Source: Neoarius graeffei (taxonomy: Eukaryota > Chordata > Actinopteri > Siluriformes > Ariidae). From it: a DNA stretch of 64,000 nt. A program made the position numbers and the translations under genes. Each line of letters starts with the position of its first letter. The stretch's first letter is position 1. Shown in pieces: positions 1 to 11,694 of the stretch. Under the pieces are notes generated by a model. The model saw only the letters and a list, made by a program, of their open reading frames with translations, did not search any database and was not told the origin of the DNA. The DNA lies in assembly GCF_027579695.1 (NCBI RefSeq), contig NC_083586.1, forward strand, positions 2,842,501 to 2,906,500. Reading direction: 5' to 3'.

Positions 1-490
1 TGACGTTGGATGCAACCTAGAAATTGCCATGTTCTCACCTGAATAAAGAACCAGGCAGAACACACCTGGAATCCATACAAAATGTATGTTTTCACACACA
101 GAGGGCAATGAAATGAACACAAATCACACAGTATTCAGTGCCTGAAGTGTTTATTTAAAAAACTAAAACTTTCTCCAAGCAGGAAAGCTCTGAATTTCCT
201 CACACAATCAGGGCCCTCACCATGCCAGACCCTGCACTGAAAGTTAAAAACAACTGAAATCCTGCCATGTGCGGGACAGCGCAGTGACCTCCCCATGGAG
301 ACAGGGGCAGTTTATCTGGGTGAGGGGAATTTTATTTGAATATAAACTTTGCTCAGTCTTCATAAAACACAGATTTATTAGTGTCTCTGCGATCGCCCAG
401 AAGAGCACAAGCACATTTGTCCTCATTTCCTTAGGAAGACAGACAACAGTGTAGCCATAGTAACAGTGGCCACCTCTGCCTCCACCCACT

Positions 491-3400
491 TCATCGCATC
501 AGCATTAAGAGACATGCCCCTATTCCGAATCCGGCCACTGCCATTAGTGCCTTCCAAACTGTGGACTCGGGATCCTCGACATAAAAGTACTCCACAAAAC
601 CATCCTGCAACACAAACACAATTAGAAAAACAGTTACTTACACACACACACACACACACACACACACTTACTTCCAGAGTTATACTTACACACAACATGA
701 GGGCATAAGGCAGGATTGTGTGTTCTGAACCAGTCTCATCAATCTACTCACCCAGCCGTTGTTGTTGATGAACCAGTGCTGCAGGTCTGTAGTGAGGTAG
801 GAGGAGATTTGTAAGGCAACAATGTCCACACACTCCTCAACTTGCTCCTTCACACAGTCCTGCTTCAGCCGCTCGCACACCACAGCACCTAGAGCCAGAA
901 CACTTGCGATGCGTCCCCAAGAAATCACGCCATCGTCAAACACACCACTCAATACGGAGCCCACACCATCCAGACTATTGTTCTCGTCGAACAGCTGCCG
1001 TACCATGCCTGTAAAAAAAACACACACAAAAATCAGTAGACAAATCATCCAACCCTTGATCTAAAGCTTCAAGTTCCTGAGCTTCCACGTTAAAAAAACA
1101 AAACAAACAAAAAAAGACCCCCCCCCAGGAAGAGAGCCGAGTAGAGACCGTTCTTGAGAAAAACACAGGATGACACACCTACCTCTACACCACAGAGAGT
1201 ATACTCTCCTACTGTGCACTACTGCAAACTACACCAAGTGGTGCCAGTGGCTCAGCGAGACAACGGGACAGAGCTCTCTAACCTACGCTCCATCTACACC
1301 AGTCGACTACAGAGGAACGTTGCACCATCACCAGAGACCTGAGCCATCCAGGTCACCACCTGTCTGTCCCTCTACCACATGGAAAACGCCACAGGACTAT
1401 TAACACACGGACTATCAGGCTACGGAACATCTTCAACCCGACAGCTGGACCCGTCCTCTCCCACACCCAGTCCCCCGAATGGCTGCATCACACACAACTA
1501 CTGAACTGTACTTACTACAATAAAGCTGCCTTTTCTTGCAGTCCATCTGGCTGTAGGAGTCAGTGTCTATCCAGAGGAAAATAAAACAATATCTTTCCCT
1601 GAAATTCCCAGCATGGGGACAAATTACCCAGAATTCCCCTTACTTTGTGTGTGCATCCAGGTTTCCTCATTTCCCTTTCATCTCCCCATGTGTGTGTTCA
1701 TTCACGGTTTTCTCTCTGTTCCTTGGGCACTAGGACACTCCCCTTAAAGGACCGGACTCGGTCTCCTCCTGTCTGTGTGTAATCTACTTTGCACTTCTGT
1801 CTGTCTGTGCAGTGATGTGTTCAGTTACTGCATGCTTTTTGCCCCTCATTCATGTGCTTTATTTTCACCTTCACTTATGTGGTCATTTACACACACACAC
1901 CTTAATCTTACTGAATTATCTGCCACTGCCCGTGTGTGTGAGAACGTGTGTTGGTGTTGATAAGCATGTTTAAGAATAAGCAGAGTTCCAGGAACCCAGT
2001 TTCCACAACAGACAGACAGATAAAACTTTATTGATCCCTTTGGGAGGGTTCCCTCAGGGAAATTAAAATTCCAGCAGCATCATTAAAGAATAAACAGAAC
2101 AGAAAATAGAGAAAACTTCTAGATAAATTAAGCATTAATCAGACAGCAGTTCCACTTTAAAAAGGGCTCCAGTTACACACCTCCTACAACACTTTACTCA
2201 ACTTGTGCACACACACAGCCGACAGCACACAGTTAAAGATCCTGTGTGCTACAACATTCAGTATTAAATGCTGTGTCCTGTAAAGTACAGAATATCCATA
2301 ATGCACTTTAACATTTATGAGAAACAACGTGGTGAAATTCTTTGAAGTCCAGACTGTCCCTGGGGCACATAATGCCCGCCTCCTGCAACAGGATTGGCCA
2401 GTAATATCCACCTGCTGCGTCATGATTGGGCAATTGTATGGCAAGATGAACTTCAATCGACACAAAAAGCACTCTAACATAATAAAAATAAACTTATGGA
2501 ATCTAAACAGTGTAAATTAAATTATGAAGTCACTATTAACAGGGTTAGATCTTAACACTAGCCCGCTAGCCCGTGGCTAGTGCAGATAGCTACGGGCTAG
2601 TGCAAAATCTCTGCTACTAGCCCGTGTTGGCTAGTGCAATAACTTGACATGGGTGTGGCCATCTTGAATCACGCAAAATCTGATACAAAATCTTTTAGCT
2701 CATTCTATTTATTGTACATGGTGTAATGTATTGTTGCTGAACATTACTGTCACAGTTCATTGACACAGGTTGTAACTGTGTACCATGATGAGTGCCTTAC
2801 GAGGACAGCGAGTCCGACTCCAGCCAGTCTGAGGATGAGCCATCAAGTGTTCTGCAGCTTGATTATGAGTCTGCAGATACCATTGTTCACATAGACTGTT
2901 AGTGTGACTGAAACAACCAGGGAATGAACTGGTGACTTACTTTCACTTAGTGAATAATCCCACCCTTAAAGGGAAAATAATTGTGATATTTCTTCAAGTG
3001 TTGTGGTTTGTACTTAACAGAAATTAATTTTACTTGTAACTCTGTTGACTGCCATCATGTACTTGTATCTTCTTATGTTGCCATTAGATCTCATTTATGT
3101 TTGTTACCCTGACAGTATTGCTACATGTATGTGCACAATTAATGAATATTTTTTGTATGGAATGTTTACTTGTACAAGAATTAGTCATGTTCTTTTCTAG
3201 TCCAAGATAAGTTTATGATTTCAGTTCTAGTCCATTTCTATAAGAATTTGCTATGTTTTTTTCCAGTCTAAGGCAACTGAATGATTTCAGTTCTAGTCCA
3301 TTTTGCGAGATTACTACATGTACTAGTCGACTTAACTGTAAGCAATGACTACCTCTTTTATACTTCAAATGCCGCTTTTCCACTACAAATGCGGCTGAGC

Positions 3401-5710
3401 CATGCCGTGCTGAGTTGGGCTGAGTCAAGCTGAGCGGGGCTGTTGGAGTTGCATTTCGACTACAACCGCGCTGAACCGTGCTGGCTGGAAGTGGGTGGAC
3501 ACATTGGGTGGAGTTAGCGAAAGTGGGTGGACATCAGGTGATGTCGTGAAACAGCGCGAACAGTGACATCAGTGAGCTTTTAAGCGGTAGTCTCACGACC
3601 CGAATAGTAAACAATAAACATGAAGTCGTTAGTGTTGCTGGTCTTGGTTCTGTGGCTTGTTGTCACCGACAACGCCAACAGATACTGGCAAGAGCGTATA
3701 GATGAGGCGAGGCGCATAAGGCTTCAGAAATTCTTGTAATTCGTAATTCTTCTCCTTCTGGGTTTGCGGTGTTTACAGATCCCAGCGTGCTCGCGGGGCG
3801 TGTGTGGGCATGTGAGGACACTCCTCCTCACCAATCAGTGCACAGGGGAGTGTCTGCTCACGCCCCCAGTCTCACTCGGCTCGCTTCAGCCCTACTCCAA
3901 AACCGTGCGAGTTTTAGGGGCTAAGCAGGGCTGAAGCGAGCTGAGTCGTGCTGTTTTTTGGTAGTCGAAACGCGAGCCGTGTTGGGCTGAAGTGAGCTGA
4001 AAAAGGGTAGTGGAAAAGGGCCAGAAGTGACAATTATGGTTTGAAACACAGTCACATATGAGAACCATAATGGATTGAATAAAGTACTGGTTTTGTTACA
4101 CTGAATTGTGAGCTTCTGTTGTTTCAACTTGTTCATTGTTTAGTATTTAAAAAATTCTTTCAATTGTCACAGGAATTGAGCTTAAAATAGCGGGCTAGTG
4201 CAACACTCTGCGGGCTAGTGCAATTTGCAAGCCACTAGCCCGGCTGGCTAGTGCAGAAAAACCTTAAGATCTAACCCTGATTAAATAAAAGGTTATTTTA
4301 TGAGCCAAGTGAATGTTTCACTGAGTTAAAGTGCTTGTTCCCCTGTAATAGAGAATCCTGCACTGAAGTGTTTGGACTTCTGTAAACTAACTGACAGACA
4401 CTGAAGAATCTCTGAGTAGGGAGCTGAATGTTTAGATTTAAACCCTGATGTGATTCAGTTCAAATCAAAACAAATAAAGTGTTTTGAATTGAACCACATC
4501 AGAGGATTAAACACTACCGTTCAAAAGTTTGGGGTCACCCAGACAATTTTGTGTTTTCCATGAAAAGTCAATTTTATTTGCCACCATAAGTTGTAAAATG
4601 AGTAGAAAATATAGTCAAGACATTTTTCTGGCCATTTTGAGCATTTAATCGACCCCACAAATGTGATGCTCCAGAAACTCAATCTGCTCAAAGGAAGGTC
4701 AGTTTTATAGCTTCTCTAAAGAGCTCAACTGTTTTCAGCTGTGCTAACATGATTGTACAAGGGTTTTCTAATCATCCATTAGCCTTCTGAGGCAATGAGC
4801 AAACACATTGTACCATTAGAACACTGGAGTGAGAGTTGCTGGAAATGGGCCTCTATACACCTATGGAGATATTGCACCAAAAACCAGACATTTGCAGCTA
4901 GAATAGTCATTTACCACATTAGCAATGTATAGAGTGGATTTCTGATTAGTTTAAAGTCATCTTCATTGAAAAGAACAGTGCTTTTCTTTCAAAAATAAGG
5001 ACATTTCAAAGTGACCCCAAACTTCTGAACGGTAGTGTATGTTTAAATCTAAACAGAGCAGCAGAACGGTTTCACAGAGCATTCTGAGAACCAAATGATT
5101 CGGAATCAGATCCTTCAGTCTAAAAACTGATAAGTTACTGGGTTCTAAAAAAGGCACAATTACGATCAAACTTTGCTCAACTCAACGATGAAGCTAAAGT
5201 CCCTGAAAATGGGGCTAACGCACCCAAAGCCAATCGCCAGTAACTCCTAGACAGAGACGGCCATGAGCCCCTGTTAGTGCGGTAAAGCTCACCGGTGTAT
5301 GCGATGCGGTGGCGGTAGATGGTTTTCCCCACCACTCTCTGCAGACTCGGCAGTGCTGAGTGCGCTTTATTCCGCCTGTGTTCCACCGGAAGGCCCGTGT
5401 GAGAGCGGAACAACTGCCTCAGCAGCTCGTAGGTCTCCGTCTCCAGCTCGGGGTTCAGGAGCTCCTCACAGCCGCGCTCCTCAAGCTCTGACTGGCTTTC
5501 CACAGGCGCTTTCCCTGCATTAATCCCGGCTCCAGCAGCCCGTCCGTCAGCCTCCTCCGTGCAGCCGTCCAGCTCCTCCTCGCGTTTCTGTGAGAAAGTG
5601 TCCAGTGGAGCGCTTAAAGGGGAAACCCAGCGAACAGCGCCGCCATTCTCAAGCCCACAGCACAGTGAACTCAACGGCGCGCTCCGCTTCATCACACTCA
5701 GCTCCGTCAT
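491..5710 (-). CDS. mcl1: Mcl-1-like BCL-2 family apoptosis regulator, three exons
   Basis: Exons 5710-5293, 1008-752 and 604-491, all with GT-AG introns (donors GTGAGC and GTGAGT). The joined frame is 262 codons plus a stop, a usual length for fish Mcl-1. Visible parts: a hydrophilic N-terminus; HTGLPVEHRRNKA; a BH3-like helix LQRVVGKTIYRHRIAY; BH1 as SWGRIASVLALGAVVC; BH2 starting at the exon 2/3 junction as GW-DGFVEYF; and a C-terminal membrane anchor ALMAVAGFGIGACLLMLMR. In the family, Mcl-1 binds BH3-only proteins and Bak/Bax at the outer mitochondrial membrane and blocks apoptosis. The usual BH3 Gly-Asp pair reads Gly-Lys here. The start is the first in-frame ATG; a second ATG lies six codons on. 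The mcl1a/mcl1b paralogue is not resolved. Identity is from family recognition, intron positions from the sequence. Confidence 0.9.
628..669. repeat. (CA)n microsatellite in mcl1 intron 2
   Basis: About 16 CA units lie just upstream, on the minus strand, of the acceptor of mcl1 exon 3. Confidence 0.9.
1021..2000. other. mcl1 intron 1, distal part without recognised elements
   Basis: Low-complexity A/C runs (1090-1130) and unremarkable sequence. I see no gene, no terminal repeats and no RNA gene here. Confidence 0.5.
2005..2090 (-). mobile_element. LINE 3' tail (Rex1/L2 type)
   Basis: On the minus strand this ends as GATCAATAAAGTTTTATC followed by TCTG repeats, the typical 3' terminus of CR1/Rex1-type fish LINEs. 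No coding part is attached, so it is a heavily 5'-truncated copy. Confidence 0.6.
2532..4275. mobile_element. Non-autonomous DNA transposon with CAGGGTTAGATCTTAA ends
   Basis: The ends are inverted copies of CAGGGTTAGATCTTAA. Inside both ends the motif GGCTAGTGCA recurs (three copies on the left, three on the right), looking like subterminal transposase-binding repeats. The flanks share ATTAA. No transposase frame is visible; the middle is AT-rich and carries a second element (3369-4022). The CAGGG start suggests a hAT-like or related cut-and-paste superfamily, but the target duplication is too short to settle it. Confidence 0.65.
3369..4022. mobile_element. Nested MITE with CTTTTCCACTAC ends and GCTGAG subterminal repeats
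   Basis: Inverted ends GCCGCTTTTCCACTAC and its complement frame a ~650 bp unit. GCTGAGC/GCTGAAG motifs are dense next to both ends. It sits inside the 2532-4275 element, so it is younger. It resembles PIF/Harbinger-type fish MITEs; the target duplication is unclear. Confidence 0.55.
4511..5039. mobile_element. Tc1/mariner-type MITE
   Basis: The inverted ends ACACTACCGTTCAAAAGTTT / AAACTTCTGAACGGTAGTGT are the classic ends of a fish Tc1-related family. There is no transposase frame inside, and the length is about 530 bp. It lies in mcl1 intron 1. Confidence 0.8.
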
Positions 5711-5959
5711 GGCGTTATTAAGAATGCTACAGCTCCTTTAAACCGCGTGTATCTGCACACAAAATAAAATATTTAAAGCTGATGATTAACTTTCCGCTTA
5801 CTGGAGCACCGACTTCTCCCGAACAGGACCAAAGCACAACTGAGGCACTCGGGGGCGGGGCCTATGATATGACTAGAATCAGCCGAAGTTCTCTGTCCAG
5901 GTCCCCAGAATAGACCAATCAGTATCTCTCCTCTTTCCAGAAATGTTCCACAATTGGCC

Positions 5960-6085
5960 CAAGAATTGACCAATCACAGTGCCACATCCATTGACCAATC
6001 ACAGCGCCACATCCATTGACCAATCACAGTGCCACATCCATTGACCAATCACAGCGCCACATCCATTGACCAATCACAGCCCGAC
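5960..6085. promoter_or_regulatory. Tandem CCAAT-box array in divergent promoter region
   Basis: A 25-bp unit, TTGACCAATCACAGYGCCACATCCA, is repeated about five times with small T/C changes. Each unit carries a perfect CCAAT (NF-Y type) box. The array lies about 250 bp upstream of the mcl1 start codon and directly upstream of the first exon of the rightward gene, so it may serve both. Confidence 0.7.
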
Positions 6086-6090
6086 TTTTG

Positions 6091-6174
6091 CCGGAGATGA
6101 TTTTCAGCAGAGCCGCCATATTGTTTCCATTTAGCTGGATTGGAGTGGATTTCTCGCTGTGGGTTTCGGATCGG
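6091..6174 (+). promoter_or_regulatory. YY1-like site and probable first (non-coding) exon of the rightward gene
   Basis: CAATATGGCGGC (minus strand, about 6109-6121) fits the YY1 element found at start sites of TATA-less vertebrate promoters. A strong donor, CGG|GTAAGT, follows at 6175. Together they suggest a short 5' exon starting near 6100. Joining it to the exon at 6771 does not extend the protein frame, so I treat it as untranslated. Confidence 0.45.
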
Positions 6175-6770
6175 GTAAGTCTTATGGCTGTTTTATCAGC
6201 GATACAGTTTCTTGTTTGAAAATAGAGCGATTTTTTTTCAGTAAAATACCGTGTAATGTGTCGCTGTGTTACTGCAATCATGGAGTAGCTATCGGTGATG
6301 CTGTCGCATATCAGATGGAGATAATTATATACGTTTGACTGTAAAAATAACTTTTATAACATGATTTAAGGGACTCAGATTATCATTGTTGTGTGTAGTA
6401 TGCTCATGTTGAAGAAATATACCTAATTTTAGTTTCTATTCATGTGGAATTGCGAGTTATGTGTATGCAATTTCATGTACAATTCACAATAAACAACCAT
6501 TGGATCATAATATCATATAGATATTAATTATAAACAGATGTGTTTTGTGCGTAGCAGATTCCTATCTGAACTTGATATAATCATTCTGATGTATATTCTT
6601 GGGGATATTGCCAATGTTATAGTGTGATATTAGTGTCTCTGCCTGCTAATATTATTCTATAATAAGCAAGAATAGTGGGATGGGGGGTAAAGTTTGCTGG
6701 CCAGTGCCTAGACGGGGGAAGTTCTGCCCAAATTTTTAGGTAAATGATTTATTATTCTGGCATTTTGTAG

Positions 6771-8675
6771 TAATGGACCCCAAACCTATCTTCAAGAGAC
6801 TGACCAATGGGACCTTGGCTACACTGATGAGGCACGCCGTGTCGCAGGTGATAACAAGCTCCACTCACATCTGCCTTGTCTGTCTGACGCCATCGTCATG
6901 AAGAATGCGGTCGACGAAGTTCGTAAGGGTGGGGGAGATGTTGGCAACAATCTCCTGATCTTAAGTCAACACCAGCTCCAATTTGGTGCATATCGGGGAC
7001 AGACCTTCAAGTGGTTGTTAGAGAATGGTTTGGGCTACGCTGCCTGGTTTGTGGGTAATCTACAGTCTGAAAAGAAAGTGAGTACCCCGCTCAGTAATAA
7101 TAAATTTGCCTTCGGAGAGTACCTGTTGTCTTTAGAGGAAGGCAATGAAGCAGTGGACATAAAGGAGCGACACAGGATATGCAAACAGAGAAGGCCTGCC
7201 GTCGGTGATGTCAGTGCCTCACACTCTGAGAAGCCTGCCACGACTGAAGCAAGTCCATCACATTGCCATAAGAAGCCGAATGATAACGCCAGTCCATCCA
7301 CATCCCGACTGTCCTCGTTGCTCATTGGTAGGATGCTCTCTCCCGCTGCTTTGAAGCGCCGGTTTCAAAACATGAAGATGACACACCAAAGCGTACAGGT
7401 AAAATGACTATGTTTTACAAATACATAACACTTATAGATAATATATTGATATTGGCTATCATGAATTAATTAATATTCATATTATTGTTAATTGTATTTT
7501 TTCAGCAACCCTGCCCTGGAGGAGAGTAAGGATGATGACCTCGTCGCGGCCATGGACGCGTATGAGTTGTCCCACGTAGAATCACCAGGTAATAAACCCA
7601 CAGATACCGGAGTGTTAATTTATCAGATTCATAGAATAGTAATGACAATTGATTGTTTTAGTTGTATAACTATATCCTGTCACTTTATCCCATAAGTCTT
7701 AATGACAGGCGGAGCTGCTGTGGTGTAGCGGTTGCATACTCGACTGCATAATAGCATTCCAATCATTTAACAGTGATTCTAAGTAAACTAATCATTAAGA
7801 CAAATTTTTTAAACTTATTGTTATACTGAAATAATGATACAATTCTCAAAATAAAAGTAAAATTCAGTGACATTCATGTGTAATATGCATGTTTTTTACA
7901 TACATGATTATGTTCTTCTAGCCTGTGTTGCTGAAGCCAGTGTTGAGCTGTCAACTGGTTCTACTGGCGTGGCACCCGACAAGCCAGACGTCATGCCTGT
8001 GACAGTCACTAGCAGTCAGTTGGATCCCATGACAGATGTACATTCGCTGAGTCAAGTCAATGGTATGACAAGCAATCAAATCTGACAAACTTTATTTTAT
8101 GAATTGTAACATTACTCATTTGTAATGATACCCGAGTTTTAATAACTGTACATATAATATGGGTTACATATTATGATTGATAACATTTCTATGACTGTTT
8201 TATTTTCATGACTGTGTACTTATGATCTTTTATTCACATTTTCATGATTGTTAATTTACAGATGTCATACTGCCCGATGGATGGAAGCAGTCCTTACCTG
8301 CAGCAGACCACCACTGGATTTCCAGGGCCTTGTTCAAGCTGTCTAAGCGTAAGAAGGCAGAGCTTGCATGGGAGCGCATTGACAAGCTGTGGTGGTACCC
8401 CCCATGACCGTCCCTGATACCCGGCCAGCTGCCACGACCCGACCGATATTTTGCCCAGCGCCTGTTACTGTGACTGCCAGACCTTCATGGACGCAACCGC
8501 CAGGAATTTACTGGTCAGGCCTGACGTCAGAGACCCCCCTCCGATGCCCGATGTTTCACGCTACAAGTGGCTTCAGACAGTTTATTGTAACGACGTCATC
8601 ATGCGACTGGATGAGGTCAAGGCAGCCATCACCTCTGTCTTTGGCAATGTCCTAAAGATGGATTCAACTAAAAAG
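6771..8675 (+). pseudogene. Transposase-like gene, N-terminal exons (6771-7398, 7506-7588, 7922-8062, 8262-8675)
   Basis: The first coding exon is open from 6772, with its first in-frame ATG at 6898. It carries the family signature GAYRGQTFKWLLENGLGY followed by a Ser/Pro-rich linker. Later exons are acidic linkers; the last begins DVILPDGWKQSLPAADHHW and ends in the core motif SVFGNVLKMDSTKK. Damage: joining 7398 to 7506 shifts the frame; WWYPP at 8390-8404 runs into TGA; and the Cys-rich segment expected between RYFAQRLLL and the RYKWLQTVYCNDV core is missing. I recognise the family from multi-copy uncharacterised fish proteins (possibly those with DUF6729, from memory). The aspartates in KMDSTKK and YVDRNCC suggest an RNase H-fold transposase core. 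Confidence 0.6.
7590..7921. other. Intron of the transposase-like gene
   Basis: AT-rich, with donor GGTAATAA and acceptor TTCTTCTAG. I see no other feature. Confidence 0.6.
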
Positions 8676-8989
8676 GTAAATGGAAAAGTTGAGTCTCATA
8701 GAAATTACTTACTAAAAATAAATGACTTGCAATATTTTGTTTTTCGACCGCATCGGCGTGGCTTAGTGATGAGTGTGCCGCACTCTCGTGGTAGGTTGCA
8801 GGTACGTGCCCTGGCCGGAACCAACCAAATACCATCATGAAAATGGTACAAACTGCCCCCTGTTGGCACTAGAGCAAATTAGGGAAGGAGTTTGGCAGTG
8901 CAACCCAACTGTGTAAAAGGTCGGGTAGTGTGTGGAACTATCTATGTAGACATGCACTATAAAAACCTTCTGGGATCTATGGTAGAAGT

Positions 8990-9556
8990 TAGCCTGGGAA
9001 ATCCCATGCTGCTTTGCACAATCGTTCCGATCTGAAAAGACAGCATGGAAACTATGGTCTAAAGGCTCGCCTGAGTTAGGGAGCCAATCAGAGAGTGGGG
9101 AGGGGTGGAAAGACGGTGACGCGTACTACTCGACAAACGGAAGCTTGTAGTTTATTTGGGACTCCTAACAGCGCTAACCTCTCGGATATGCTTGTTGTTT
9201 TTTTGGTCAAAAACATGTCTGTTGAATGTCCAAATACGGAGGGTCCAGCTTCTCTCATATTTGTCTTGCACAAATGGCAGTAATCGTTCGGTGCCATTGT
9301 TTTCCTATTTTGTTTTGCCTTCTCTTTCTCTTTCCTTCTCTTCTTCGCCTCTTCGTCTTCTTCGTCGCTCTAACTACATCACCGGGTACAACTGCCATGA
9401 TTGGCCATAGGCTACGTATACGCCAAATGATAGACATTCGCAACGTCCAATAAACGGCCGTTGACGATCGTAAACCACACCTCCCCTACGAGAAATTCAG
9501 TAGGCGGATTCCAGACCATATTTCACTTGTGATATGGTCTGGTGTTAACCAGACTA
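8990..9556. mobile_element. MITE 'B' copy 1, 9-bp target duplication
   Basis: Ends TAGCCTGG...CCAGACTA are flanked by identical 9-mers GGTAGAAGT (8981-8989 and 9557-9565). An inverted copy of the same element lies at 22677-23217. It carries no complete transposase. A 9-bp duplication fits MULE-type elements, but the assignment is uncertain. It sits in an intron of the transposase-like gene. Confidence 0.8.
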
Positions 9557-9681
9557 GGTAGAAGTGGCTTCGATGCCAAAAAAGCACTCTAATCGATTAA
9601 TCAATCAACATGAATTGTTTTTCAGAGAATGTGACATTGTTGTATTTATATTTCTCCTTTTATTTCAATTTATTTTAAAAG

Positions 9682-10140
9682 GTAGTGAAGAAGCTAGCAG
9701 GCCACAGCACCAGAACTGCATCGTGGGCCACCAACATCGGCAACGAGTACGGCCAGGTGCTGATGAGCGTCCTCACTGCCAGTGAAGGCTACGGGCTCGG
9801 GCCAATGGTTTCTGGCATAATAGAGAGGTACAGGTCAGCCGGCATCAGTCCCCCCCAACCTCCTCTACGTAGACCGCAACTGCTGTGGGACAAAGTTACC
9901 GGAAATGTTCAACGACTGGCCAGACCTTAACATCCGACTGGACGCCTGGCATTTTATGCGGCGTTTCTCTGCTGGTTGCACGACCGACTCCCATCAGCTG
10001 TATGGTTTATTCATGAGCCGCTTCTCCGCCTGCATATTCGAATGGAGGTCCAAGGATTTGCAGCGCCTTCGAGAAGCCAAATGTGCCGAGCTCCAGGCAC
10101 AGAAGATCTGTAACCCGACAGACTCCGACGTTTCTTCTCG
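9682..10140 (+). pseudogene. Transposase-like gene, catalytic-core exon (5' part)
   Basis: Follows acceptor TTTTAAAAG and continues the core in phase with exon end 8675: VVKKLAGHSTRTASWATNIG, then SVLTASEGYGLGPMVSG. In a run of seven C (9850-9856) one extra base moves the frame, after which the expected LLYVDRNCCG and IRLDAWHFMRRFSAGCTT follow. The exon is cut at 10140 by a transposon and resumes at 19239; dropping one TTCTCG copy restores DVSSRITENELALHC exactly. The family role is unknown, and conserved Asp and Cys suggest a nucleic-acid enzyme. Confidence 0.65.
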
Positions 10141-10925
10141 CATACCTGCAAACTAGTCGCTTTTCGGCGAAATTTGCCGTTTTGCAAACAAAATATGTCA
10201 TTCTCGTGATTCATCTAGATCCGAAGAGGTTTTTTTTGGGGGGGGAATCAGCGGTGGATAGGACTTTCAGTAAAATGGGATTGCCATCTTCACAAGAGTC
10301 ATCTGGCCAATCACACACTACTCATCTGGCCAATCACAAACATCCAAGTCAATCCATCTTTCCCACGGCGAGCCTGACTAAACCACAGACAGTAAACATC
10401 GGACCTGCGTCAGAGACTTCAGAGATCTCTGGACACTAGCGACAGACTTGAGGTAAATCTCGTTATCTGCCAACAGTGTAATATGCTGTGTAAATTAAAC
10501 TTGGTTTGTTAAAGATAATCCTACTTTAGCAACGTTACGTGTGTCGTGACATGAAACCTTTTCCAACATGTTTAACATTACACAGAATGTCAAGTTTTTC
10601 AGCTTGTATGCTAACATCAGTGAATTATGTGTTAACGTTAACCTTTCATGCCAGTCGGTTCAGTTCGAATAATTTTTGTGAAGGCTATCTCTACTGCATC
10701 CGTACTGTTATCTGATGATAATGCGACTTTGCCACAAGATGAGGAATGAAAACGAACACTTAACATTAACGTTAGTACACCGGCGTTTTTTAAGTGATTG
10801 AAACACCTTCTCCGGTTGATCATTTAACATGGCTGGATGTAGTTAGAGTTAGCCTTTACAAATCTTTATGGTAACAAAAGGGAGCCCTGACCCAGCCGAT
10901 AATATTTGGTCATTTCTCTTCCAGA

Positions 10926-11321
10926 ATGAGGGAGCTTAAAGAGGAAGACGCTGTTTATGTAGCAAAGCTTGATGCAGGTCTGAGGTGCAGGTGGAGCTGG
11001 GCCTGGCTAAAAATCCAGGTCAAGACTGAAGTGAAGGGAGTTCAGCACAGCTTCCCGCTGTCACAGTTTTTTCATAAGATAGGCAAAGCCGGGTATTCAA
11101 AATGCAACCTTTGCCAAAAAGAAATAAATTACAGCAACAAAGGCTCTCATGCTCTTTTGTCACACTGCCAAACAGAGGTACACTGTCAAAAAGTGTGCAC
11201 TGTTATGACCACATCCAGTGTCCTTCCAGTCCCAGAGCAAAGTGCTTCCAAGGGGCCTGATGTTATGAGGGAGCGAGTTAGGGTGCCTGTACCTACATTT
11301 CAGCGAGTTGCCAATGCAGAG
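10926..11321 (+). CDS. Element X protein, exon with zinc-finger-like motif
   Basis: The frame starts at an ATG two bases after acceptor CTCTTCCAG and ends at donor GCAGAG|GTGTGT. It holds a Trp-rich basic stretch (WSWAWLKIQ) and a single CxxC...H finger: YSKCNLCQKEINYSNKG, then SHCQTEVH, like BED/ZMYM-type fingers at the N-terminus of fish transposases. It ends RVANAE, which continues in the exon at 18778. Element Y (21814-24455) encodes a related N-terminus. Confidence 0.6.
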
Positions 11322-11694
11322 GTGTGTATAGATTAGGCTAAAAACCTTTGGTCAATCAAACCTGTATAACCAACATCCAAAATCCGTATTTCCCTTATAA
11401 AATCCGTATAAGATGCAAATTTAAAATAATTTACCTAAAATTTGAATGATAATTAACAATGATATATCCACGTTACTTTTTATTCAATATTAATAACAAT
11501 AAACCTTCAGAATGAATACAAAGCTCCAATGTTCGACAAAAACACAAAGTATCACTCTAATGTTCTGAATTGTACTCCATGACAGCTATTTTTAGCAGTC
11601 CGCACCAATACCTCACGAGGCCGCATGTCTGTGTTGATCTTGCCGGAGTGCCTATTCAGAATCTTTTCAGTCACTATTAAGGTTTTTCACCCAC

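Noticed and set aside
491..5710. A bcl2 or bcl2l1 gene instead of mcl1
   Set aside because: The HTGLPVEHRRNKA segment, exon structure and WGRIASVLALGA fit Mcl-1 better; no BH4 at the N-terminus.
7710..7760. tRNA-like stretch GGTGTAGCGGTTGCATACTCG in an intron
   Set aside because: No T-arm or B-box follows; a short chance match or SINE scrap.
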